Positions 1 to 9,601 of a stretch of 64,000 bases of DNA are shown here, piece after piece. The number at the start of each line of letters is the position of its first letter. The stretch's first letter is position 1. This stretch comes from Coprinellus micaceus (lineage: Eukaryota; Basidiomycota; Agaricomycetes; Agaricales; Psathyrellaceae). The notes beneath the pieces are model-generated. The model saw only the letters and a list, made by a program, of their open reading frames with translations. It had not been told where the DNA came from and ran no database searches. The stretch covers positions 1,240,001 through 1,304,000 of the forward strand of contig OX596341.1 in NCBI GenBank assembly GCA_951394405.1, in the 5' to 3' direction. The position numbers and the translations under genes were made by a program.

Positions 1-726
1 GACGTGCAGGCTGAAAGAATCTCCTCTCTTCGACGCTGTTACAGGATTCGGTCCTGATGGTACTCCAGGCACGTACATGACGCTCCCGAACGCCGACCCA
101 CTGCCGCCTGGCTTCAACACTTCCCTTCCTCCATATACACCGCCCCAATGGAACTGTGTTACTTCAGGGCCCTTCGCCAACTTGACATTGCACCTCGGTC
201 CAGGCAAAAGCCAGAACTTTGACCATTGCTTGACACGGGCGATTCAGGAAGAGTTTAGGCACCTCCTTCAAACCCCAAATATCAACAGGATCCTGGGTCA
301 GGAGGACTACGATTCGTTCTGGAATTCATTGGACGGGTGGCCCTTCAAGGATTGGGCTTTGCACGACGGAGGTCATTTCGCCGTCAGTGGGGATTTGACC
401 AACTACTATACGAGTCCTAACGGTAAGCAAACCACGTCTTCTCCGCTCGGTAGCACCAGGGCTAATTCATTGGGTTCCCTTACTTTCGCTTTAACGTAGA
501 ACCACTGTTTTATCTCCACCATAGCGGACTTGACCGCTTGTGGTGGAAATGGCAACACTCGAAGCCTGGTAGGCTCCAGGAGATTGGAGGGAGATCTTCA
601 CCTCTTCCACCCTACGGGAAGGTAACTCCTGACCTTCAGCTTTCGTTTGGCGCACTCGCGTCGTCGATCACGGTTGGGAGAATCCTGGACACTTCGTACG
701 AGCCGTACTGCTACGCATACCCGTAA
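1..726 (+). CDS. Tyrosinase-like copper oxidase, 3' part (gene starts before the window)
   Basis: Two exons are visible: about 9-422 and 500-726, joined across a 77-nt GT-AG intron. The reading frame is open to the left edge, so the first copper site is missing from view. The coding frame runs through SPLFDAVTGFG and continues to HDGGHFAVSGDL and, after the splice, LHHSGLDRLWWKWQ. These supply the HxxxH pair and the HH...D element of the CuB site of the tyrosinase central domain (known family feature). Tyrosinases hydroxylate monophenols and oxidise diphenols to quinones, the first step of melanin formation. The protein ends soon after the CuB domain (SYEPYCYAYP), so it resembles the short fungal tyrosinase-like proteins without the long C-terminal cap domain. 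No signal peptide can be judged. Family assignment is confident, exact substrate is not. Confidence 0.8.
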
Positions 727-1203
727 TGGTCAACTCTCCGTCACGAGCTCGCGCCAACACCCCCTATTCGAGATCGATTTGAAGTCTGAACGATGTATAC
801 AGCGAATCATGTATTCTGTGGCTCCTCTTCCATGCCATTCTCCCCCAAGTTCTACGGCATGTCTATGAACTCGAAGCATGTCCTCAGTTTCGAGGAATTT
901 GGTTGGAATTTGGGTGATTTTCAACTGGATGACAAAGCCAAACAACCTGCTCTCAACCAATCCGGCAAGTTGAAATTGCTCCTTCTTTGATACTAACTCA
1001 AGTTCGTCAACAACAACCCCACCTGTACCAAGACGTCTGGAACCCCTTCTACAGCGGCACAACGCGTATGGCTACATTGTTCCTTCTTCACGGCGCGCTC
1101 AACAGTGTGACCTGGCGCCGACTACGAGAAACTAACGCGAGGAGGCGATGAACGGGATCAACTGCGAAGGCGACAGCAAGACTTTCAATACGGGCCACAA
1201 CCA
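727..1203. other. Intergenic, no gene seen
   Basis: Short open frames on both strands overlap each other and show no motif, exon pattern or homology I recognise. It lies between the 3' ends of the tyrosinase gene (+) and the next gene (-), so convergent terminators are expected, but no clear signal was picked out. Confidence 0.4.
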
Positions 1204-2170
1204 TTACACAGCGGCATCGCTCACTCGCTCGTCGGTGCCGCTGTTATCTACTTGTTCTCCTGCCTGTGCTTCGTCGCCTGAGGCAGCACCAGGCTTGGTC
1301 TTCTTGAAAATGATCTCGTACACCTCCTTGCTGGTCAAGTCCCTGAATCCGAACTGGAAGTGTTCCTTCGTCGCCTGCTCATTACTCAGCACGCCATTCA
1401 AGGGATGGGACGGCCCCACTTACCAGCAGCACGGCTTTTGCCCACTCGCTCTCCGTTATCTCGCACCATCCCTCGACGGCTGAGAGAACCTCATGGAAAT
1501 CCTGCTTCTTTGTGGGCTTCTCGAGCTAGCTGTCGAAGTACTCCGGTCGTCCCGCCAACCCTATCCTGGCGCACCACTTTCGGATCCTGTGCCCGCCCCC
1601 AAGCAGCTGAGCACAGGCTCCTATCAGTGTGGACTCGGAAACCCATTCGTCCCCCAGACGCAAACCAAGGCCTTCTCGAAGGTTCATCCAGCCGAAGCAG
1701 ACGTATCCCAACTCCAGGGCGAACACTCGTGCCAGGAGAAGGGAGCTTGTGATGTACTCCATGTCGATCTCCCCTGGATACTTGAGATCCCCTGCCGGTC
1801 CGAGGAACTGCATTTCAGCCCAAGGGACTATGAGGGGATTCATGTTGACGTTCTTCTCCCTCGCGTATGTAAATATCGCGGAGAGCAAGTCATCTATACC
1901 CTCTATAGCCTGGGCAGTCTCCGGAATGTCCAAGTACCCAACGAAATCTGTGAAGAGCGATTCCGCATTTAGGGACGGCGGACGCGAAGGAACGCCATCG
2001 ACTGGCTCAGGCCCGGACAGAAGGTGACACAATCGACTGTATGCTACGTCTGTGGGAGGTGCTGTGATGACCTCGACTCACCGCGTTATCCAGGGCTGAA
2101 GGCGGAAATACTGCGTTTCTACGTGTTTCTTCTCTTCCATCGCTTTTTCCCGCTTTGACTTCTTGGCCAT
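1204..2170 (-). pseudogene. Unknown gene, paralogue of the gene at 5429-6178, with an in-frame stop
   Basis: The central frame (about 2032-1526) reads PEPVDGVPSRPPSL, then IEGIDDLLSAIFTYAREKNV and ACAQLLGGGHRIRKWCA. This matches block by block the protein at 5429-6178 (PDPVNGVQSRLPSM, VGGLDNLIFAVFTYAKREGV, CAQLLGAGQRIKKSCAG). The frame is cut by a TAG near 1526, but the paralogous reading continues straight after it (KQDFHEVLSAVEGW...SEWAKAVLL), then a GT-AG intron and a last exon (about 1411-1204) ending VSDAAV. A possible first exon starts at ATG 2170 (MAKKSKREKAMEEKK) followed by a gtgagt donor, but I could not fix its acceptor. No known domain is recognised. It could be a pseudogene, or use an unseen intron to skip the stop. 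Confidence 0.4.
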
Positions 2171-2669
2171 ATTAGATGTCTTGCTCAGGGTGCCGTTGGT
2201 AACTGGGCCGATCAAGCACTACGGCGAGGGCGGGTCGAGTTTGTTGCGATGGGGGCGAGAGAAGACCTACAGAAGCCATCGACCCCCTGACTTGCCCCTT
2301 ATTATATCGCATCCAAAGCGGTGAAGGTCAGTGATAGCATCTTCACGATGTGCCCACAGCGTGTCACAGTGTGCAAATAGTGTGTGTGCAGCAGTGTGTG
2401 TGCAGGACGCCCATCAAACATACTTCGCCCCCCTCCGCCTAGACAGGGGCGCATGTTGACTTTCTATTCCGTGTACAGGTGCCGATGCTACCCAGCTAAG
2501 ATTCGACAAAGCAATTCCATATTCTTACAGTAACAAAGCGATTCTAGTGCGGTCACATATACAATAAACGGCAGAAAGAGAACCAATAGCGAACCGAAGG
2601 CTCTCGTACTGGAATGCCCTCAGAATGCCCACAAGTACTTCAGTAGCGAGTGCAACCAAACCTGCGCCT
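2171..2669. other. Intergenic, GT-rich, no gene seen
   Basis: A short GTGTGTGCAG-type low-complexity stretch occurs around 2350-2405. No coding signal was recognised. It separates the 3' end of the Lys-rich gene (-) from the 5' side of the unknown gene to its left. Confidence 0.4.
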
Positions 2670-3536
2670 CTACTTTTTGGCCTTCTGGTGCGCCTTCTTT
2701 TGCGCTTTCGAAGGTCGTTGAGCATGCTTGCCACCAAACTTTTGTGATTTCTTGGCGATGTGCTTCGAAAATTTGGCTTTCTTCTGTGAAGACTTAGAAG
2801 GGGGCTTCGGGCGAGGAGTGTAGCCAGCGGGCTTCGGGGGCTTGGTTAAAGCAGCCTCGATTTTCTTATGGCGAGCCTGGGTTTTGCTGGGATGATATTC
2901 CTTGGCAAGGGAGGCATGGTGCTGTGACTCCGAGTGAGTCTGCCCCGGCTTTCGCCTTGCCGGTGTCGTGGAATGATATGTGGGCTGAAAACTTTTTCTC
3001 CCCGGGTTGCTTCCAGGCGACGACGCGATCTGGGCCGACGGGATTGGGGTTGCCTGAGGGTGACTTTGAGAAGTCGCTGTTCTTATTCTTGATTGGGCCG
3101 TGCAAGACAACCTTCCCCTTGTCATGTCCACTCGGATCGCTGGGGTCTCCACTAGCGAAACCAGTACTCTGTCTGTTCGGATATACCTTCGGCGATTTCT
3201 CGGGGTCCTTCGCCGGGATAATGTGGGAGTGGGTATTGAGTTTGGCGTGGGCTAGGGAATTCCGGGCAGCTTTGTGGGTCAGTGGAATAGGCCAAGATAA
3301 AGTAAGTTCTCGGACGCTCTTACCGTGTTCGTCTCAGTCTTGAAGAGATGATGGTTTGGGACTGGCTTGTAACCGCCCATATACTCCTCAGGTTTACTCG
3401 GTTTTGCTCGCTGTTCCAAGTCAATGCCAAAATCGCGAATTTCTCGCCGAGTCCCATCGACATTTCGTGCCTGCGGGCATCGAAATTAGAAAATCAAGGA
3501 GACAGGTTGTGCATGGGCTCACCACAGGCGCAGCAT
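2670..3536 (-). CDS. Hypothetical Lys/Pro-rich basic protein
   Basis: Proposed exons, on the minus strand: 3536-3523, 3470-3324 and 3251-2670. The start MLRLW splices in phase to ARNVDGTRREIRDF and continues to KPEEYMGGYKPVPNHH and KTETNT. The third exon, entered at a ctag acceptor, keeps the frame of the strikingly basic tail (SKAQKKAHQKAKK at the stop) and gives about 246 aa. A different frame of the third exon is also open for more than 100 codons (KVVLHGPIKNKNSDF, DRVVAWKQPGEKKF) and looks more protein-like until it stops at 2866, so either the third acceptor is wrong or a frameshift lies near 2940. The basic tail suggests nucleic-acid binding or a nucleolar location, but that is inference. 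No family recognised. Confidence 0.45.
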
Positions 3537-5428
3537 GACAAACTATATTCAAAAGAGTGGAGAGGGAGACGAGCGCCTTGTAGAGATGAATTAGGTGGTA
3601 TCCTTGTAGTCCAGCTACAGAGAAAAGAGGCCTGCTGAGGAATGTCTGGCGCCAGAACCCAACTTTTATACACGAATTTGGCCGATTGTAGCGGGCGTGT
3701 GGGCGTTCTTGTGGGTGGCTCCGTGGGCTTGCAATATCAAACATGGTGAAAAATAGTTAGCAAACTATGGTATTCGCTATACCTCGCGTAGACGTGGGGC
3801 GGGAGCGTTCCGGCTCCCGGCGCTTATGGGAACCAAATAGGCGCCCGTTGTTAAATCAGGTAGGAGTCTCAGCGCAGACGAAAGCTTTACCAACGCCTCA
3901 TAAACCCATAAGCTACTGGTAATGCAAGTGGTTTCTGAGGTAAATACCGCCGAAAGGCGCAGGCTCGTTTCAACTTGGTTGTATTGGTTACAGGGTCCCC
4001 ATCAGAGGACCCGACGTGGTTTGAAATTGAGCTTGACGTGCCGACTGACGTATGGTTCGTAAATTTCCGACGTAAGTATCGAGAAGGCAGTATTTTTCTG
4101 CGCTCCGAACCATCGCAAAATAGCTTGACTCGGAAGACAGAGAAACGTTCTAGGCAAACGCAATCCGGTAGACCATATAGCAAAGGCGGTGCTCCTGGGC
4201 GTTCAAATTGGACTGGAGATTCTTGTCGCGTGCTTGCGTCTCAAGGGGCTAGAACACAAAGGGCGTTCTTATTTCGCGACTGTACGGCACAAGTCCTTCC
4301 TACAGTGTGGACACAACGCGAATATTGAAACCGCCGCCCCAATTCGCTGTGATGGGAAGTTGGTCTCGAATTTCATATCATCTAAACGCACACAGACAAA
4401 CCTTCGGAGATAGGATAGCCAAAAGTCGAATACTGCTTGAAAAGAGCAGAAGCAGAATGTCGAACCGCACTATTATGTGATTACAGTTCTCCGATCACAT
4501 CGACAAAGAATTTCTATGATGGTGGTAAGAGCAAAGGTGAGATAATCGATAAGGACTTGTGGGTCCCTGGCGGGTCCACTGACTGCCACTATCGAGGGCC
4601 GGCGAATTTAGGTAAAACGGCTGAAGAGATTAGGAATCACTTGATGCCGCGGACGGTGAAAGACGAGGCTCGCGAGTCCTGCTGAACCTACTTTGAAGGG
4701 AAGGGTTGGTGAAATTGAATACGGACTTTGCCCAGCTCGAAGTTGCCACAAGGAAGTCAGTGGACCTGCGCCAGAACACCGATCACAGCCATAGTGACAC
4801 TTGAGGTAGGGTGCCCAGTGCCAGTGGGTCCGTTCCCAGGTTTGTCGTGGAGCTGCGAATTTCAAGCGAGTTTCGCCCAGAATACTCGTCGAAGAGGGGC
4901 CGAATGGAAGGTGAGGTGTACGATATGTGGGCCCACCGAAACGACAGCCTGTGATCATATACCAGAATCAGGCCCGATAGCCATGCATAATATTGGACCA
5001 TACCGGCTTATACTCTCACCACCACCACCACCGCCTCGCATCCTCAATTTCTACCACACTCCGAGTTTACCCACCTACCGCTGCGCCCATCGCAGGTATC
5101 GAGCCTCCGTCAGATCGTCCGGGAACAACAGTGCATGCACGGAGAGGATAGGGTAACGCTGATATTAGCAAATTATCGACATCCACTGTCCAGACTCCAC
5201 AGGCAACACGAGGAACGGCGGCTTCTCGCTTACAGCTACATCATTTATATGGCAGCGTCACCCGCTTCCTGTCTAGCCGCGTTCACACCTCCTCTTGCTC
5301 TAGTTGTTTCGTCCCCCGACACAGTTTTAGGCCTCGTCTTCAACTCGTCTTCTCAAAGACGATCTCGTACATAGACTTCCTTTCTGGTCAGGTCATCATA
5401 AGGTGGTCTCTCGTGGCCTGGTGAGCGA
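3537..5428. other. Long non-coding stretch, no gene recognised
   Basis: Open frames here are short, overlap on both strands and lack recognisable motifs or plausible exon chains. A frame at 3975-4328 (+) begins MVVLVTGSPSED but leads nowhere. A (CAC)n tract sits near 5020-5035. The right end contains a degraded 3' portion of the gene starting at 6178: about 5330-5400 on the minus strand resembles the last exon of the paralogue at 1204-1411 (DDLTRKEVY against DLTSKEVYE) but is out of frame. Confidence 0.4.
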
Positions 5429-6178
5429 TCAGTGAGACGGGAATATCTGCAAAACGATTGCACTCACTGCAAGTACAGCCCCAGCCCATTCACTCTGCGT
5501 CTCTTGGCTCTGAGTGTCCAGTGCGGAGACAAGCTCAGCAAATCTCTCCTTCCCCACTGGCTCTGGTGACCTCCCAAGGAAACAGTCATTCACGTCGTCC
5601 GGCCCTCCCCCAGCACACGACTTCTTAATTCTTTGTCCCGCTCCTAGTAGCTGGGCACAAGAGCCGATCCTCATAGAATCGCTGTTTCCCCACGCCAGTA
5701 AGCCCAAACCTTGTTGAAGGTGTTCCCAGGCCCACAATGAATACGCTCTATCCAAAGCAAACATCCTGGACAAATAAATCGAACGAACGATGTGCTCTAG
5801 ATCGAGCTCTTCAGGATCGCCAATGTCGCGGGCTGGGTAGTTGAATGTGGCCTCGCACCATTCCAACACCACCCCGTACGCGTCCACTCCCTCGCGCTTC
5901 GCGTAGGTAAATACGGCGAAGATAAGGTTGTCCAAACCACCAACAACCTGGGCATTGACTGGGACATGTAAAGCGTAGAGGAAGGTATTGAAGAGGACCA
6001 TTTCATCCATAGAGGGTAGACGGGACTGAACTCCATTGACAGGGTCAGGTCCACAGAAATTGTCCTGTCGATATTCGCGTTCCCTCGCTACCACGCCCGG
6101 ACAAACTCGTCGGTTAACCTGACATTTCTTCCCTATCTCAGGACTCTTACAGCGACCACAGGCACAACGAAAACTCAT
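5429..6178 (-). CDS. Hypothetical protein, paralogue of the gene at 1204-2170
   Basis: One long frame from ATG 6178 (MSFRCACGRCKSPEIGKKC) to TGA at 5429 gives 249 aa. A longer start at 6331 is possible. The N-terminal Cys pattern CACGRC...KKCQ could bind a metal; it is not a clean match to MYND or another zinc finger I know. The body (GGLDNLIFAVFTYAKREGV, ARDIGDPEELDLEHIV, CAQLLGAGQRIKKSC) aligns with the left paralogue at a similar position in each block, so the two are diverged duplicates about 4 kb apart. The paralogue has an intron after SEWAKAVLL; here a gtgagtgcaatc donor lies at the same point, but the downstream homologous exon is out of frame, so the C-terminus either ends by read-through (LQIFPSH) or is decayed. 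Function unknown. Confidence 0.5.
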   Translation of the reverse strand: MSFRCACGRCKSPEIGKKCQVNRRVCPGVVAREREYRQDNFCGPDPVNGVQSRLPSMDEMVLFNTFLYALHVPVNAQVVGGLDNLIFAVFTYAKREGVDAYGVVLEWCEATFNYPARDIGDPEELDLEHIVRSIYLSRMFALDRAYSLWAWEHLQQGLGLLAWGNSDSMRIGSCAQLLGAGQRIKKSCAGGGPDDVNDCFLGRSPEPVGKERFAELVSALDTQSQETQSEWAGAVLAVSAIVLQIFPSH

Positions 6179-6588
6179 TGGTAGTGGTCTTAAAGAAGAT
6201 TGGAGAAGGATATGCGATGCGATGTCTGAGCAACGGGGCCTGACCTCGGGCGAATGGTGGAAAGAGAGGATTCGCCTCATGAGTGCCGCCGCAGGCTTAC
6301 TCTGATGTCGCTTGCAGGAAGTGGAATTCATCCCGTCGGGCGACGAACACTTATTGGGACCAAGTGCTGTGAGTGCTACCTACCCACCTACCGACCCTGG
6401 ATTGACATATTCGCTCATTGCCGATTGACCTCGATTTCTAAGTTGGATTTTTGAGAGTGCTTCTACATTTTGCACGATTTTTGTACATTGTCGTGATCCT
6501 CTCGTATGGAACCACAAACTTTACAAACTAGTAACATATATATTAAGACAGGGTATCATATGGTAAGAGACGACGGGGTATAACGAGC

Positions 6589-8728
6589 TCAAACAATCAC
6601 AAGGCTGCCTGAGGGCTCAGAAACAGGGAGCGTCAGACCCTGCTTGTCCAGATCCGGAGTAGGTAACAGGGGAAGATCGTTGGGCTGGACAGCTACCGGC
6701 ACGACTGGAACGGGGGGTGGAGTGGGGGCGAACGGCGCCGGTGGCCTCATCCCACCAAATGCACCTCCACCCGCGCCCCACATCTCCTGGGCCTTCGCCT
6801 TCATCTTCGCCTTTTTCTCGTCGTCCCTCTTCTTCTTATCTTCCCTTAGCTTGCGCTCGCTCGCAATCCATTCGCCAACACATGAGGCCGCTTTGAGGGG
6901 CTCCCGTTTGTGAATGAGGAGGTAACCCTGCAGTTCTGCCGTCGAGAACTCGCTCTCTGGTACGTTCTTTGAGAACGTTTCGGCGAGGTCGTTGAGGTAC
7001 GCAGAGACGGCGGCGTCCTTTTCGGCATCCTTCGCCTCGAGGGATTTCTCCGGGTCTGAATGACTATCAGAGGGACCCGATGGGAGGGGGTGGTCAATGA
7101 GAGGAAGTGCGGTGGATGGGATGTCGAAGAGCTTGGCGTGCTTCATCGGGAAGAACCTCCTGAACAGAGCAGCAGCCTGCATCTTGTTCGCCAGGTGGTA
7201 CTGAATCTTCATATCGATCCTTCCTGGACGCATGAGTGCAGGATCCAAGTGGTCGATGTAGTTGGTCGTGGCGAAGAACAGCTTCCCCTCCTCACTCCCC
7301 ACTCCATCCAGGACGTTAAGCAGACCAGATAGTGTGACGGCGGACCGAACACCGGCGCGCATCATGCCACGGGGGTACGCTGGTATCATATACCCACCCG
7401 GCCCCATCATGGCCCCATTCACGGTCTCGTCGTCGTCTTCGTCTTCACGAGACGGGAAGGCGCAGTCGATATCTTCGATGAGGAAAATTGAGTTCTTGGG
7501 GATGGCGGTTGCAGCCCTGTTCAGGACGTTGTCGTCGACGAAGTTTGACGCAAGGGAGAGGGAGTAGATCTCCATCCCTAGTTCACCCGCCAGGGCGTAG
7601 ATGGTGGAGGTCTTTCCCGTCCCAGGAGGGCCGTGGAGGAGATAACCTCTTCGGTGTGGGATCCCGGCATCGAGGTACCATTCCTCCATATTAATGAACT
7701 CCCGTGCGTCTGTAGCGATCGAGTCGAGAACGCCTTCGGCAAGGATGATGGACTCCATGGGGCGGCGGTTCTTCCTCTTGACATTGTTCCATGTCATCAC
7801 AGGGCCGTAGCTGGGTTGAGTCTGCGTACGCAAAGTCAGCGAACGGGTAGCCAAGCAGTTAATTCTTCCACAATGACATACCGTGTCCATCGAATGCACC
7901 AACACGTACGGCCTGCTAATTTCCGAGTACTTGGCTCGTGCCGTCTCCACGAGCCTGGATAGGACTTGCACGTCAAACGTGTAGATGGTGAGGTAGAGGC
8001 TCGAGCCCGCCGTGCTCCTTGGACCAGGAGGGCTGTATTCGTTCATGAGCGGAGCGGGGACGTGGTACCGCGTCACCTCAATCCAATATCCGCCCCAACG
8101 CCAAAGCTGCGGTGCATCGTACGTAGGTGTGTACTCCGCGCTCTCCACCTCGCCCTTCTTTCCCTTGGAGTCCTTCGTCAGTCCAATGGACCACTTGCGT
8201 TGGGAGGTCTTGGACGACACTCGGAAATCCTTGGAGTTCTTCCAGACGCCTTCGTCCGTCTATGAATGAAAAAAAAGGTTGATTAGCATCTCGTCCGGGT
8301 CGATTTGACCCGCGTATGTAGGACTTACCAAAAGCAGGACAAGCCAATCGTACGTGGGGTCGCCTTCCGTGAATTGCGCGGTAATGTAATATTCTGCAAA
8401 ATTCACATTCAGTCAGTTAGCCAATAGAGTCAAAGCGGTAGGGCAAAGGGCACTCACGGAACCTGAACCGCCTCAGAAACCACATAACCAGCCTCCTCAC
8501 AATGTTGAACAGGTATCCAAGGACGAGCACCGGAATGAGTTTAGACCCAGCGCTGTCCGCAGTCTGCCCTAGCTGTCCCGTACCCAACACCGTCGCGAAC
8601 ATCGACACGCCCGTGAAGCTGGTGAGGAAGCTCAGAATTTGGGAAACCAGCCCAGGCAAGTCTGAGCCAACTCCAAATACTGGGGTGTCGTACGGATACG
8701 TATTGGGAGGGTTGAGCCAAGTCGCCAT
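6589..8728 (-). CDS. BCS1-like mitochondrial AAA+ ATPase
   Basis: Exons 8728-8458, 8393-8329, 8259-7882 and 7821-6589 give 648 aa. The 60-nt intron 7881-7822 is in frame, so it is easily missed. The N-terminus has one membrane segment (about residues 62-85, LIPVLVLGYLFNIVRRLVMW), followed by a BCS1-N type region. The AAA+ core has Walker A GPPGTGKTS (about 304-312), Walker B IFLIEDID, and the sensor/arginine region FFATTNYIDHLDPALMRPGR typical of BCS1. Family knowledge: BCS1 translocates the folded Rieske protein across the inner mitochondrial membrane for complex III assembly. The C-terminal tail (Lys/Glu coiled stretch, then Pro-rich) is longer than in yeast Bcs1. Agaricomycetes have many BCS1-like paralogues, so strict orthology is not claimed. 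TATATAAG about 170 bp upstream (near 8897-8904, minus strand) is a possible TATA box. Confidence 0.88.
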
Positions 8729-9601
8729 CGTCGCTGGTGATTTCGAAAGAGAAAAAAAGCTCTCGTCGCTGTCGCTCGTTGGTGAGATTGTTGCTTGCCA
8801 CTGGTCAACGTTCCTTTCAGGTAGGATTTGCCACCGGACGCTGATGCGGGAGAAAGAGAAGGGAACAGGTACCAAAAGAAGGGCACGTACATCGCCCCTT
8901 ATATACGTACAGCCGAACCTTCCTTTGTAGGTAGCCACCTTCCATTTGAGAGCTTAATGAACCTGTGAGTCGCCAGTGTGGCACCCTGCGAAGTAGACGG
9001 AAAACGTTCACAGCATTCCGAGCCACCGTGGATGACTAGATGCGACTCGTACCCTGAGCCACCTTCTAAGCGGAGCGCAGCAAGGTGCGTAAACATCCGT
9101 TTTCGAGTCTGTTAGAGGGCGGACCCGCTCGCCATAGATGGGCGCCCGAGTCAAGTTTGGTGCCATATTTGCCTCGTGGGGTTGCGCGCTGCACAGCATC
9201 TGAGTAGTATTTACGGAAATTGGCGCCCAAAGGCGGTGCCCTGCGGTCACCTTCCGAAGTCGTGTAGATAACACGGGTATAGAGGCTTCGGGCTGGGAAA
9301 ACAGTCAGCGCCTCGAGGGCCAAGTATGAATGAACAATCCTGACCCTTTTTACCCTTATCGTCGCTGTGTGGCGCCTGCGTGGGCTCAAAGGGTCTCACA
9401 AGATCTTCTCCCGTGTGGGTGAACCCGAAGAATTAGAAAGCAAGAATAGGTTGCGATGTATGTATAATAAACGCTATGAAAAGCGATGAAAGCAAACACA
9501 AGGGACGATAGCACAGGACAGACCAATCGAGTTATACTTCTCTACCTTCCAAACCCCATCCATCCGTACGTCCCGAGTTCTAAGATCTAAATGATAGCTA
9601 C
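8729..9601. other. Intergenic, promoter side of the BCS1-like gene
   Basis: This separates the start of the BCS1-like gene from the 3' end of the leucyl-tRNA synthetase gene, both on the minus strand. Apart from the TATATAAG-like element near 8900, I see no structured feature. A long N-terminal extension of the BCS1-like frame (to 8938) is open but lacks conserved character. Confidence 0.4.

Noticed and set aside
2866..3105. Separate 79-aa gene starting MHGPIKNKNSDFSK
   Set aside because: It is an alternative frame of the third exon of the Lys-rich gene; I kept one gene and recorded the frame conflict.
3975..4328. 117-aa plus-strand frame as a gene
   Set aside because: No domain, no supporting exons, overlapped by equally long frames on the other strand.
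8417..8938. Upstream start at 8938 for the BCS1-like protein
   Set aside because: The extra 70 residues show no presequence or conserved character; ATG 8728 fits the family better.
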